A DNA stretch of 64,000 nt from the NCBI GenBank assembly GCA_001051155.2, contig JYIP02000009.1:1488001-1552000 (forward strand), written 5' to 3'. The notes beneath the pieces were generated by a model that was not told the origin of the DNA, ran no database searches, and was given only the letters and a program-made list of their open reading frames with translations. The DNA comes from Chrysoporthe austroafricana. Taxonomy: Eukaryota > Ascomycota > Sordariomycetes > Diaporthales > Cryphonectriaceae. The position numbers and the translations under genes are program-made. Positions 10,033 to 21,878 of this stretch are shown piece by piece (positions within the stretch are counted from its first letter, which is position 1; the number at the start of each line of letters is the position of its first letter).

Positions 10033-13000
10033 TAATATATCACATCGTACCATCATCCTAGAGCCGCCCGCCCGCCCCTCCGGTTCGATCGATCCGCCCA
10101 GGGTGTGCCAGGCGTGCCAGGGTCAAAGGGGTCCACCAGCGCAACGCGAGATCTCCAGGCGGATGGAACTGTAAACGCGACACGGCGGTCTCAACAGCGC
10201 CTCGGAAACCGAGGTCTTGCCCCCCCCTCCCCAATCTTGGCGAATGGGTCTCTGGGCTGGGCACGCAAATCTCTAGAATGTAGACTCGTCCGTCCCTGGA
10301 CAGCTGAGGCTAGACCTCCGGTGAGGATCCCCATGCCATGTGCGATGCCAGCTCCTCTGAGAGCAACACGTGTCTGTCAGGCAATAGCCGTGTCCCACTT
10401 GGCCTTCCGCAGGAGCCTTAATTCTCACGATGTCACCCCAGCGCACTACCACCCTTCTAGAAAGAAGGAGAGAAAAAAAGAAGATTCAATAAATAAAGGT
10501 CCGGCTGAAGGGGTATCCACCGGCCCCCCTTCGAAATCCCTCGATCCCCACCGCCATCGCGATCTCTCTCCCACGCGCCAATCACCGAGGGTGGCTGGCA
10601 GCACCTTTGATCAACCTGGCGAGCGCTGCGAGGTCAGCAGACCACGCGTCGCTCGCTGATGCGACGTTCCCCTCTGGGGGAACCCCTCCCAGGGCGCTGG
10701 CGGCGCGCACGCACACAGACACACCCACCCCTCCCCGCGCGCCCTTCCTCTCCCTTGCTCTTGTCTCCGGCACATCCGAGGACGGACGACTTCTGGCAAA
10801 TCGTGCATGGCAGCGTGAACGTCGGAGTCCCCCCTTTCACGCCGCACGACATGTCGCCCCCCAGCCCACCGGCGTGCCTGGGCCCGGTTGGGTTTGTTTG
10901 TTTTGCTGTGCCCTCGTTCCTGTCAGCCACACCCCAGATCGGCCCCCCGCGGGAGCCAATGAGCCTGCGGCCTGCAGACCAGCCAGTAAGTAGCACATCT
11001 CGGCGCGAGGTTTTCTTTCCTTTTTCCACAAGCCGCCCCGGCTTGGCCGGCATGCGAGCGTGCCACAGCAGGCACCGGGGCCTGGGTGCTACCCTTGGAG
11101 GAAGATAAACGGTGGCTCCATATGGGATATGGTGGCGCCGCCCCCAGCTGGGCTGGACAGGCCGCGGTCGCACCTCGCTGCTGCGATGCCCAGGACCGCG
11201 AGGCTGGCCTCTCGATCACAGCAGACGCCAACGCACGGCAACGGGTCGATAGGCAGTGGAGCAAGCTCCCCGGGGAATGACGTCGCGCCAGCTGGGGAGC
11301 TTTGCCGTCCTCTGCGCCAGCTGCAAGCGGATGGGTTTGGGTCCTCTGAGGGAGATGCGCTGGCTTAGCTAGCCACGCGCCGGCGGCCAGCGCACTATAG
11401 ACACGCCCTCGCCCTCGCCCAGTACTGTCTTTGGCTCACGCCTCCCCCCGTAGCCTGCCCTCGATCCTACTGGAGGAACGATCCGAGGGATTTCGGGCAA
11501 CGGTGGCGCGCGTGGGCGATGGAGAGACGCAAATACTAATCACCGGAACCGTATCATCGGGGCAAGAGCTCCGCCGGGCGGCTTCTCGGCGTGCTCACTG
11601 CTGTGTCGCCGCTCGTCTCTGTCTGTTTCCATCTTATCCCTTCTCTCTTCCCTCTCTTTCCTCCATCGAACATCCACGGAGACAGGCGGACGTGGCCGTT
11701 TTCAGGTAAGGAGGGGGGGCGGGAAGCGGCCCCCCAGAGAGCCAGACCATACCAGCCCGAAGAACGACGGGAATAAAAAAAAAAAAAAACAAATTAAAAC
11801 CCCAGACTATCCCCAGATCTGCGCCCCGGCCTGTTGTGCCGGTCTCACAATTCACGCTGGTCTCAGAGGGCCGGAATGCCAAAAGCTATTGGGTGCCCTC
11901 TGAGGCCGGCACGAAGGAGCTGAACTAACACGTGACGGGGTAGGACACAAGCTGTCCACCGACCGGCGCGGCCCCAGCTGAAGGCCGGCCCAGAGCTCCC
12001 CCGCCCTATCGCCCGCCGTCCGTCTGGAAGCTATCTGCGTCGTTGCTAGGCAGATGTGGCCATCTTGTGCGTGAGGGTGCGATGGGCTGGGAATTCGTAG
12101 CGAAAGCTATACAGGCGTGCGTGCGTATGAGGGGGAGATGCTTTCCTCTTGCCATGGGGGAAACAGGATCTCTCTCTCTCAATGGGAGCTCTGGTAAGAC
12201 AGCAGCGCTGGTCGTGGTATCCAGTATCGCACAGGGCCCGAACACCAAAAACGTTTGCACGACCGGCCGTGCACAAGTGCCAATGCCCCCTCGTCTTCAC
12301 TGGCCAGCTCTCCTGCCGATACGTCGTCCAGAACCGAGAACGTAGCTAGCCAAGCAGCTTGTCAGTTTGAGGCATGAACTGTCCGCTAACAGCATCACGG
12401 ATGAAAATTTGGAAGGTTTAAGAAGAGGGGGAAAAAACGTCGAGGCCGGCAACGGTATAGGACAAGAGGTTATCCCTGGCGAGGCTGACCGGAGGGCACT
12501 CCCTAGCAAGTGAGCAGGCTCGATGCCAGTGCTAGATCCAGACGCCGTTGGCACACAAGAGCTCACCCAGCACGACCGATACTTGCAAGGTTTTGAAGGC
12601 CATGGTCGTAGCGCCACCGGCGAACAAGTATTAGCAACAAGTGTCCTTGCAGCAATTGGGCCAAAAACAGCCCTGGGGAAACGAAGGAACGGAAAGGGAG
12701 AGGGCAAAAATCGGGTTGTTTCGCAGGAAGGGAGAAGGGGTAGGGAGGACTGGGAGAAAGGGAGAGAGAAAGGTGTGATAAGGACGATTCTGTACACGAG
12801 CAAAATGCCATCCGATGTCAGGTGCCTACCGATATTCACCCTCGCCACCCTCCTCCTCGTAGAGCTCTAGAGATCATGCACTCACCACAGCCGTTGAGGG
12901 ACGGTATAAAACATTAGGCTCGAGAGGGACGTGGAGGGCTTTCATTGTCCAAAGACACTGTACGCTGTTGGTATTTGGCGACTGTGAAGCACGACCCTGT

Positions 13001-13269
13001 CACATCTCGTCACATCTCGTCACATCACATCGCGTCGCGGGCACCATCACGAGCATATTGAAAGGACAATATATGGAGGAGTACTATCTCGCATCAACGC
13101 TACCAACGCCTGATCCCCATGTTGTCGAAGCCTGTGCTCGCGACAAGACGCCACGATAATCGATATCCGTCACGCTGAGACCCAAACTCTTTGAAGGTGT
13201 CTTGAATGTAAATCTTGGCCTCCAAATCAAAGCAAAGGACCAACGGAGGGAGCATGGCCAACGGCCGGC

Positions 13270-14880
13270 TCACTGTACTAAGTCAGAGTCTGCATCAAGC
13301 TCAGTCTCCTCTTCCTGGGTCGTATCACCAGCCATGTTGTCCGCATCATTATCTCTGCCTGCACCATCACCACCGTCTCTACAGCCCTCGCCCACGCTCT
13401 CCAATCCCGAGGAACCCATCAGCCGATACCACTTCTCAATCGGCGCATCGCTAGAAGCCGCGCCAACAAGGTCATCGTCCACGTGGATCTCGGCTACCTC
13501 AACGGAGCCCATAACTGTAGCCTGGTTTCCTTGCGCAACTTTGGATGCTACAGTCCTTGCATCGGCAAGGAGCGCGCCGCCCTCATCTTCAACTCGTGAT
13601 ATTCCAAAATGCTGCGGCCCCCGGGCGAGAACCTCCCCTGTCTCTTTATCGATGATCTCTTTAAAGCGGCGAGACTTGCGTAACTTACGGCGGATTTCAT
13701 GAAAGTCCTCGCGAACATTGGAAGGAACCGTCTTAGTCGTCAAGTCGTTGTATGGTAGTCTCGGGGAGCCAAAGGACTCCACTTCATTGAAGCCGACACC
13801 ACTCAATGAGGCTCTCTTCCGACGCAGGCCTAAGGCTCTGGCTCCTGTGTCACTGAATTGTTTGAGCCCCGTATCTGCGAAATCCCGCACGCGCTGATTG
13901 ACCGAGTTTGAGGCCGACAGCGCTGGCCCCTGAGAAGAAAATCGAGATCTGAAATATCTGAGCTGCTGTCGAGGATCATCAAAGCGTCTCAGCGCACCCT
14001 GTTGTCCCGCTGGGTAGGGGTATGACGGAGATGGTGGAAGGGATTGCATGGTAGGTACACGTCTCAATCCTCTTGTTGCGCTGGCCCTGGTAGGACCTGC
14101 CCTTACCGATGGCGTTGTGACCACAGGAGGGCTTGTCCTGAATGCCAGTGAATTTGCCGGCTCGCCTGTAATTGGCTCTGGCCCTCGCGATAGAAGCTGT
14201 AAGCCCTGAATATTTGTCTGAGAAGAATCTATCGGCGGTTGGAGAGCCTGGATCTCGATCTGAGGAGTCGGAGCCTGAATACCTGGCTGAGGTGCAGACC
14301 TCGATGACTCAAAGACGGATGAAGAGACTACGTCTGAAAATCCGCCATAAAGGGGACCTGCCCCATCGTGGAATTGAGTCCCTATCAACTTGGGAAGGAG
14401 TGCCGTCTCGCCAACGGAGACTCTACCCACGTAGAAACTCTGAGGCGGCAGAGATTTCCCAGATCGCGTGTAGCCGTCTGCGTCAGCCATTTCTACTACC
14501 GTGGAGTCACTGTCGGGCTTGTCTCCGTCGAGCTGATCACTGCTGACTTCGTTTCGGAGCGACGGAGAAGCCCAAACCCCAGATATGGCCTGCGGGAGGG
14601 TAGAAGGAAGGCGTCTTTCGTCATGACCATCCAGATTCTCGTCTCCCAGATGTTGAGTGGCGTTGAGACTATCTTCGTGTGGCGAATTTGAACCCTGTTT
14701 GTTGCCAGACTGGACTACTGAGGTATCTACATCCATTGCATCCCCCTCTTCATTGTCCATCTGTTGGTCGCCTGCACTCTTCAGACCCAGCATGCTCAGG
14801 TCATCTGGCGTCTCGTATTTGAATGTTGTCGCTAGGGTATAATCGTGTAGCTCCTCGTTTCGCGTGGAACAATCCGGCAA
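13270..14880 (-). CDS. Open frame directly in phase after the Ubp2-like stop codon
   Basis: A 536-codon open frame begins with the codon that follows the TAG (14883-14881) of the ubiquitin hydrolase, in the same frame. The first codon is TTG; the first in-frame ATG is at 14793 (MLGLKSAGDQQMDNEEGD), only 88 nt after that stop. The composition looks truly coding: an acidic Ser/Asp-rich N-terminus, a Pro/Gln middle, and a basic conserved-looking C-terminal part (NVREDFHEIRRKLRKSRRFK, DKETGEVLARGPQHFGIS). I do not recognise a family. It may be an independent gene starting at 14793, a C-terminal extension produced by stop-codon readthrough, or part of one long gene if the TAG is a sequence error or an allele-specific nonsense mutation. 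I looked for an intron removing the TAG in phase and found none convincing. Confidence 0.6.
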   Translation of the reverse strand: MPDCSTRNEELHDYTLATTFKYETPDDLSMLGLKSAGDQQMDNEEGDAMDVDTSVVQSGNKQGSNSPHEDSLNATQHLGDENLDGHDERRLPSTLPQAISGVWASPSLRNEVSSDQLDGDKPDSDSTVVEMADADGYTRSGKSLPPQSFYVGRVSVGETALLPKLIGTQFHDGAGPLYGGFSDVVSSSVFESSRSAPQPGIQAPTPQIEIQALQPPIDSSQTNIQGLQLLSRGPEPITGEPANSLAFRTSPPVVTTPSVRAGPTRASATRGLRRVPTMQSLPPSPSYPYPAGQQGALRRFDDPRQQLRYFRSRFSSQGPALSASNSVNQRVRDFADTGLKQFSDTGARALGLRRKRASLSGVGFNEVESFGSPRLPYNDLTTKTVPSNVREDFHEIRRKLRKSRRFKEIIDKETGEVLARGPQHFGISRVEDEGGALLADARTVASKVAQGNQATVMGSVEVAEIHVDDDLVGAASSDAPIEKWYRLMGSSGLESVGEGCRDGGDGAGRDNDADNMAGDTTQEEETELDADSDLVQ

Positions 14881-17800
14881 CTAGTCGTCTCTGTTCTCCA
14901 CGTGGATCACGTGTGCGTCTTCCATTTCGGCGTCGACACCGCTAGTGCCACCGGTAATGTCATTACCGCCCCCTGCAGAGTTTTGGATTTGAGGAAAATC
15001 TACGGTCGCATGCCCGTCCCCGTCCCCGGTTGCAGATCTGGTCGTCATATCTGCAGTGGTAGAGCCACCTGCTTCTTGTGCGGGTGGGAAACGTTCGGGT
15101 ACGGCGACCATTTTTTCGACTTCGTCCAGGCGAACGTATGCCAGATAGTAAGGGCTGCTACTGGAATTAAGCTCGGCCAGTACCTTGGCACTGTCGTGCT
15201 CGCTGTGCTCTGTGACCGTGTCGTCATTGTACTTGCGCCAAACCTTCTTCTTGAAGTCGTAAATCCACACCCAGTAGTGCCCGCTGGTAAGCATACCTCC
15301 GTGACAAACCACAGCGTGGAGATGATAGGCAATGTTGCATTGATCAGAGAAAAGAGTGGAGAGCTCATCCTGAGCCTTGACCTTGTCCAGGACAGCCTTC
15401 TCCTTCGCGCGCCGGGAAGCCTCGGGGTCAAGACTGGCCAGTTGCAACTCACGATCCGTTGGTTCACCCATGGTGACATCCTGGCTATTGGTAGGAGGGA
15501 GTAGGTTGTGGTCGGCCAACATCTTCTGAGTCTCGGGATCCAGTATCGAGACATACTCGTCCTCGCCCTCACCCTCTCCAGTGTCGTCGACGCTCAGAAG
15601 TGCCTCCTCATATTGATCGATATTATTGTTGATGACCTCGAAACCTGCCTCCTTGACGTTCGACTGCTTGGACTGGTCCATACCCTTCGATGGCTCTGGC
15701 GGCGGGTGACCAGCCAAGGCCAGAAGCCTTCTTTTCAGGTTCCAGCTCCGCTGGCGCCTCTTGAGAATGTCGGAATCATTGGGACCATCCATGTATCGGT
15801 CCAGCCACAATACCTCGGGAATCTCAACGATGTTGTTGTTTCTGCCAAGGCGGCCGTCGATATTCTGGCTGCGTTGGATGTAAACATGGAGAATAGGAGA
15901 TGTCCTCGTGATGGATGTGAATGTCTCATGGCCATCTTCCTGAAACTCTTGGTCAAAGCTGCTATCGAGCGCTGTGTAAAGGTCGACCTTTCCTTCGGCT
16001 GGCGGAAACGCGGTCATCCATCGAGATAGGTCGTCCACAGTACGATAGTCAGACTTAGGCTTGCCCGTCTTTAAATCGACAGATCTGATATACTTCCTAC
16101 TGCGCCAGTAGAAAGTTTCCGTGATCTGATCAGTCTGCTTGCCCGTGCTCGCATCAGTGCCAGTCGGCCTGATAGCAGCGTGGAGGTGCTCAAGAATGTT
16201 GCCCATGACTTCTTCAACATCCTGCTGGTCGGTTCCGGTGACCTTATCATTGCCTAGAGCTTCGATAATCTTGTCCTCGAAGGTTCTGGCATCCTCGGCA
16301 CCCGCATCATCTGCAGAATCACCCGTCCCGCCCATCTTGACGTCTGAGTCATCTTGTCTACTCTCCTCTCGAGTCGCAGACCGTCCGCGCGTGGCAGGCG
16401 TTGCGCCAGCATTTGTCTCTTTGTCGTCATCCTCGAGGGGTGATCGCTGCTTAGCCGGAACGACAGGAGGCACAGACTTGTCTCCCTGGCCTCCTGACTC
16501 TGTCACATAAGTCTGATCCGCATCCTCCGTCTTCTCATCCACCAAGGTTCTGGAGCTAACATCACTGTTGGCGTCAGCATTGTCCAGGACGGGATTCACC
16601 GTGATCGTGGGTCCAGGGGGTGGACCTTGATCACCATTTCCAGGCTTCTGCGAAGGTCGGTCGGGCAGGGGCGGTGGGGCAGGCAAGTCTCTGTTCGCAT
16701 TCGGGTTTGGCGAAGGACCGATAAAGGCCGGCGCTCTCTCCTCGGGAGCACGTTTCACCAGCTTCTCAGGCGTGTTCAGGGCTGCGAGGGCCAGTCGTTG
16801 TTTAGGCGTGACAAATCGTCCCTCCGATGTCTGGAGTTCAAGGAACAAGCCACGCATCTCTTCGACAAACTTTGATGCCAGAAAGGCCTCGCCCTTATCA
16901 AGTGCCGATCCGCTTCCGCCGAGACGACGGGACTGGATGTTTTCCTCTGTTGGGTCCAGCCTATAATTCTCCCAGTTCATAATGACATCGCGCACCGGCA
17001 CGACGGTGTGCAAGTATTGCAGGATACTGTTTAAATAGCAAGTGTTACGGATGTTTGCAAGACCAGCAGGGAGAGCGTAGTCGATGGCAGGCTTGACTAC
17101 GCCGCCGTCCAGCCAAGGCGCACCAGCCAGCGACTGTTGCTCCGAAGCGAAAGAGTGGAGGCCTGGATGATCACCGTGGGATTTGGCCAGGAGCCTGGCG
17201 GCCGCGGCTACCAGAATCCTATCGAACGAGCTATCGGAGTCGTCGGCGGTAGCGACGAGATGGGCGTGGACGAAGTCAGGATCTTCTCTCGTCTCTCCCG
17301 CTCCTGTATCAAATCCGATGAAACTCAGCGCTTCTGCCGGGCTGTCAAATGCGCAGACAGAATCCATAATTACCCGGCTCCGCCTTGCCGTGCCAATGAT
17401 AGACGCATTGAGCCGAGCTGTCTTTCTGTCGTCCGCGTCCCGAGCGTTCTTCAGGGCAGCATCGAATGCGTCGAGCACCTGTCGATAAGTGCACTCCTCT
17501 GATAGGCCAAAGAACCGATAAGCTCTGGACAATGGTGTGCTGGACTGTGCATCCTTCTTCGAGGCCTCGGTGGCCCAATAAATCTGCTCGTTTTCCAGGA
17601 ATAGTCTCAATTCGCTGCAGACTGCCTCTCTACCCTGGCTAACGTGGCTGATCGCTTCAAAGACAGCTTGTCGGCCGGCCGGGTTGGTCTGGTTCTGGCA
17701 TACGCAGGCATACCAGAGAAAGAGCTCCTGCATGTCCTTTTCGACACCAAGAATATCGAACTTTTGAACGTCGTAATTACCCAAGTTTATAAAGGCCGTC

Positions 17801-18996
17801 TTGGTGTATCTGGCATCAAGTATCTGCGTCAAGGTTTCCTTGGTAGAGCGGTCGGCCTTGACGTCGATGGGCGGCTTGAGATGGCTGGGCATGTCGGCAA
17901 GAAGAAAGGAGAGGTGAATCCGGAGAATCTCGAACCATGCCCGTTTCGATCGGAACGGTGTGATCTGAGAGGACTGAGGGGGGACATCTTCCAGTGAGGG
18001 CAGCTGCACGAACGTCTCCTCGTCCTCTGTCAACGTCGGAAAATCCAGGTAGTCAAAGAGCTCCATCTTGTCCGAGAAGCACACGCTGAAGAACTTGTTG
18101 CGGACGGACACCTTGCGTTTCTCTCCAGGCGCCAGGTTGACGACATCGTTGAGATATTGCAGCAGGTAGTACGATGGAACGAGCTTCGCGAGCCTCTCTG
18201 GGGACAGCAGGTCTTCGTAGCGGGATGGCTCGGCAGCGACGAGTTCGTCCAACCTTGACCGCACCGCGGCCCGATCGACCAGGGCTGTTTCGAAGGTATC
18301 CGGTAAGCGCGGTTCACAGACCTGGACCTCGATACCCAGCTGGCAAATACTGGCGGAGCACCTAAATGTAGCCGTGTAGGTGTTTGGGTAGTATTTATTG
18401 TCTTTTTGCGTCTTGTATGCCGTGACGGGTACGATGTGATGCATGCGCTCGATACCAGGTCGACAGCGGCCGCCAGCGCACTGCACGATGATGGTGAAGG
18501 TCGCCTTGCACTTCTCGCAGATGCATACAACGACATCCTGTTCGCCGTCTATCCTCCCAGACTGGCTGGTAACGGTGTGAAACTCGTGAAGCGGCTGCGA
18601 AATACTGCACGCGAGCGCAGGGGTGTCGATAGCTCCACCCACCAAGTCGGTGATCCATTTTGCGGCCAGACGACCTAGGTCGCAGGCGTCACGTTAGCAA
18701 CTCGTCCCATCGCGTTCGTGGGAAGAGGGGGTCGTGGCCGGTTCGTGACACAACGTACCTGGCTTGCCGAGATTGTCATGTACTGGGTCAGCATTCTGTG
18801 CGTCTAGCTCAGTATATGCCGGAGGCAGACCCTGGGAGCGGGTGTGAGGGCCTGCAGTGAACTCGCCCATCACGGCCATGTTGGGGGAGGACAACCGGAC
18901 CTGGTTGTGGCCGTCAGCCTTGGAATCCTCAGACCGCTGTCGCTTAGGTGATGGCGGGGGAGAAAGAGAACAGCGTCGAGTTCTGCAAGATGGCAT
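14881..18996 (-). CDS. ubp2: Ubiquitin carboxyl-terminal hydrolase, Ubp2 type
   Basis: Modelled as exon 1 18996-18759 and exon 2 18674-14881, with an 84-nt intron (gtacgt, branch gctaac, acctag). The join reads GKPGRLAAKWITDLVGGAID and gives about 1343 residues. The catalytic Cys is near residue 625 in GLANIRNTCYLNSILQY (the Cys box) and the catalytic His near 1212 in HGGMLTSGHYWVWIYDF (the His box). A Ubp2-type repeat (YRFFGLSEECTYRQVLDAF) precedes the Cys box, and a long acidic/Pro-rich insertion splits the catalytic core, as in this subfamily. Ubp2 enzymes cleave ubiquitin chains, notably K63-linked ones, with Rsp5 adaptors in yeast. The protein ends about 70 residues past the core (YLAYVRLDEVEKM). 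The stop is followed in frame by a second long open frame; see the entry at 13270-14880. Confidence 0.9.
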
Positions 18997-20216
18997 ACTT
19001 AGGAGGCTCTATTGTCCTTCGGAGGTGATGAAGACGTAGAAACGCTATAACGCCCCAGTGACAGAGCGTAGATATCTATCGGGTTGGTAGAGAAAAAGGG
19101 CTCTCGGATGGTGTCCAGTGCTATGCTAGTCTCTGCAAGTAGTGGTAAAGACGACTTATGATGATGAGGAATGCTGATGTGGTGATGCGCTCTCTGGCGT
19201 GCAATTGCGGCTGTTTCCGTCGCCCTGAGCGGAGAGTAAACCTGGACACCTCAGGATGCTCTGGGTACCGAGAGGTGAAGACAGGCCTGCCGAAGATGTA
19301 TGTAGGCTCCTCTTTGAGCTGGTCAGGAAGTAACAGCTGCGTCAGTTGGCAATAGTGACTGCCCAAGGCTTGACACAAGCGTCCTTCATGTCCTCGGCGT
19401 CGCTGTCAGAACTCGGCGGGAGTCAGTGAGATGCTGACCAAATGAACGGGAGCTAGAAAGATCGATGCTCACATGAGAGCTGTGTCGGTTTCCAGGTGAC
19501 AACACGACACACTCGGCCCGACGGAAGGGGCCGTGGTGCTGTTGATAGGTGATGATGTGCTTGCTGTTGCCTGAGAGAGGTGACGCAGCCTTGTCGCCTC
19601 GTCGCCTTGTGAGGTCACCAAGAGCTGGAACTCACATGCGTCAAGCCCCAGGGCAGGGGTCCCAGCACCGTCTGAAAGCTGTCTTCGTAGGCGCTCCCAG
19701 GGTTGGGGTACAGGGCGTGAGGGCCAGCTGCAGGGGTGGGGGATGTATGGACGTACAGGCGTACGAGTCCTGGAGGCTGAGTCCGACGACAGGTGCTAAG
19801 CTTCAGAGGGTGGAGCCTAATGCGCCTAGGCACCCCAGGTCCCAGGTCCCAGGTCTGGAGTGTTGACGATCAGATGTGACAGGCTTGACGACGAGTGTTA
19901 GATGGATGGCTCTAGAAGGGAGCTGGGGGGAGCTGTTGTCGTCTCTGGGGATCCAAGGTTGGGGGCTCGGGTTGCCCCACTGTAACAAGTGAGGCGCCTC
20001 ACCAGCAGGGAGACCAGGATCACGTGCCTTGATAGCTTACTCAGCTCGGTGCAGCCAATCGCCGCCATTGGGTTGACCATCGACGCCGGCCGGTTTGGAG
20101 CTCCACCCGGAGAGACTTGCCGCAACAAGCTCGCGACCAAAAGCCGTCCGTCACTCTCCCAGCCCCGATCAATTGACCCCCCTCCGACGACCGTACCACA
20201 ACAACTCCCACCCGAG
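18997..20216. other. Divergent intergenic region
   Basis: Lies between the minus-strand ubiquitin hydrolase and the plus-strand complex I gene, so it should carry both promoters. No open frame resembles a protein. A tandem CCAGGTCCCAGGTCCCAGGT lies near 19836-19856. Confidence 0.55.
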
Positions 20217-21022
20217 ATGGTGTCCCACGGTGAGAGCGACCAGTATCACCCGGCAGACGCCGTCGCGGCAGGCGTCAAGGGCGCCATGATCACTGGCGCT
20301 GCAGGCCTCTTCGCCGCCGGTGTCAAGAACGCGACGCGGAAGACAAACGTCGGCGCGCTGAGTGTCTTCACCAAGAGTGGCGGGCTGATCTTCACATTCA
20401 GTATGTGTTCCCCTGCGCCCCTGGGAGGTGGTGATGGTGACGGGCCTTGGCCAGACAGCCTGCTGACGTCTTCTCTAGCTGCCGTCGGCGGTACCTTCGA
20501 GTTTATGAAGCTCGCGGCCGCAAACCTGCGCGGGAAGAACGACCACTACAACGCCGGCATTGGCGGCTTCTTTGCTGGCTCTATACTAGGCATGAGGAGT
20601 ATGTCGACCGCCTTCTCACCGGATAATATGTGCTGGGTCGATGCGGGAAAAGAGACTGATAACGTTTTGCAGCTGGTCGCATGCCTGTGATCCTGGGTTA
20701 CGGTGCCCTGACGTCGGCGGCCCTGAGCGTCTTTGAGTACACAGGTGGCAGTCTGCGGGGAAAGAAGCCCGAGCTAGAAGGCATGAATGATGCTGAGAGG
20801 AAAGACTACCTGCGGAGGAACAGGAGGAAGCCGATTGAGGAGACATTAGAGGCAGTGGGCGAGGGCCGAGGTAAGCAGACCTCTCCTTATTGGTCAGGTC
20901 AGGCCGAGGATGGACTAACATTTGTAGGAATTCAACCACCAGGCTACGAAGAGCGGAGGCGGGAGAGGCTCAAGGAGAAGTACGGCTTTGAGGTAAACCC
21001 CGTGTCGGCAGATGTTGCATGA
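20217..21022 (+). CDS. nuo21.3: NADH:ubiquinone oxidoreductase 21.3 kDa subunit (NDUFA11/B14.7-like)
   Basis: Four exons: 20217-20400, 20479-20598, 20673-20870 and 20928-21022, giving 198 residues. All introns are phase 1 and short (57-78 nt). The product has the Tim17/Tim22-like pattern of small Gly-rich membrane helices (GVKGAMITGAAGLFAAGVKN; AVGGTFEFMK; GIGGFFAGSILGMRTGRMP; ILGYGALTSAALSVFEYTGG) and the fungal subunit's charged tail (RRRERLKEKYGFEVNPVSA). It is an accessory membrane-arm subunit of mitochondrial complex I, located in the inner membrane and lacking a cleavable presequence. The splice joins restore conserved FTAVGG and MRTGRMP, which supports the exon model. Confidence 0.92.
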
Positions 21023-21262
21023 AGGCTTGCCCATCCTCCCGACGTGTACATACTAGAGCCTCTAGATCAGGGCACAACAGGTTTTGTTAACGACTCAAAT
21101 GGACCTGGTTTTTCCACCACGTCCCATTGTCATCCTGATGGAATTCTTTGCTGGTGAACTAGGTTGACTCTTCAGCTCCCTGGAGATGTAGTATGATCTA
21201 AATGTCCTAACCTTGTGCAAAGTAAGTGCCCCTCGCTCTTCCTCCCCCCACCCCATCATTCA

Positions 21263-21357
21263 ATATCATGATGATATGTCATAGAGGCTGTTTATGAATT
21301 TGTTTCTACAAGCATGTTTATCTTCACTCACCTACATTGTTCATTTTTCTGAAAGTC
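21263..21357 (+). ncRNA. C/D-box snoRNA-like element, copy 1
   Basis: Box C ATGATGA at 21268-21274 and box D CTGA at 21349-21352 are 85 nt apart end to end, inside intron 1 of the host. Block 1 TAGAGGCTGTT (21282-21292) is complementary to AACAGCCTCTA, and block 2 ACCTACATTGTTC (21330-21342) to GAACAATGTAGGT. From memory these are neighbouring segments of the large-subunit rRNA. ATGA just after block 1 could be a degenerate D'. No clear terminal stem flanks the boxes, a weakness of the call. Confidence 0.6.
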
Positions 21358-21636
21358 GCACTATCACTCCTGGTCTCTCCTGATGGCGGCATTAACATAT
21401 AACTAACTATTATACAGCTCTGAAGCAGCTCTTAAACAGAATTTGACAGCTAGTTGGTACAAGAAATGTCTGGCAAGAATGGGGAGCATGCTGCAGATAT
21501 TTGACAGTCTGACCATCAACATGCAGGTCAGATGAGCTGCAGGCTCTCCCCAGGGCCGAACATGGCTGTGTCACGATTTCTTCTTGGCCAGGTGAGGAGC
21601 CCTCAGTCCATCCACCAAAACCATATTCTCATCCTT

Positions 21637-21722
21637 TCTCCATGATGATCTCTCAATAGAGGCTGTTTATGATTCAAAATGATTCATCAAACTCACCTAC
21701 ATTGTTCTTTATCCTGACTCCT
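21637..21722 (+). ncRNA. C/D-box snoRNA-like element, copy 2
   Basis: Box C ATGATGA at 21642-21648 and box D CTGA at 21714-21717, in intron 2 of the host. Both rRNA-complementary blocks are identical to copy 1: TAGAGGCTGTT at 21657-21667 and ACCTACATTGTTC at 21695-21707. The sequence between them has diverged, the pattern expected if only boxes and guides are under selection. Confidence 0.62.
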
Positions 21723-21878
21723 TAGCTCCGTCCGCGTTTCTTGAGCTCTTGTTCCTGGCGGGAGAATCTTGACTGACCTCGAACTAGGCCCTTCCCCCAC
21801 CGCAGCTCTTCATGCCCACAAGTCCTTGGCTAGACAATGTACTAATGTATGATCTCCCTCCTGAATCTTTTTCTCCCA

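Larger units (their letters stand above)
6212..13269. other. 7 kb gene-free, microsatellite-rich region
   Basis: All open frames here are short or low-complexity and none resembles a family. It contains many tandem repeats (listed separately) and G/C homopolymer runs, for example G runs near 6380 and 6638. It is likely the extended 5' regulatory region and leader of the minus-strand gene ending at 6211, plus the 3' flank of the minus-strand unit starting near 13270. A non-coding RNA cannot be excluded. Confidence 0.6.

Noticed and set aside
12297..12848. 183-codon minus frame
   Set aside because: Composition is Ser/Pro/Leu-rich without domain or splice support, and there is no sign of conservation.
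14881..14970. An intron removing the TAG between the Ubp2-like and downstream frames (donor ggcg|gtaatg, acceptor gactag)
   Set aside because: The 86-nt piece would shift the reading frame and lacks a good branch site.
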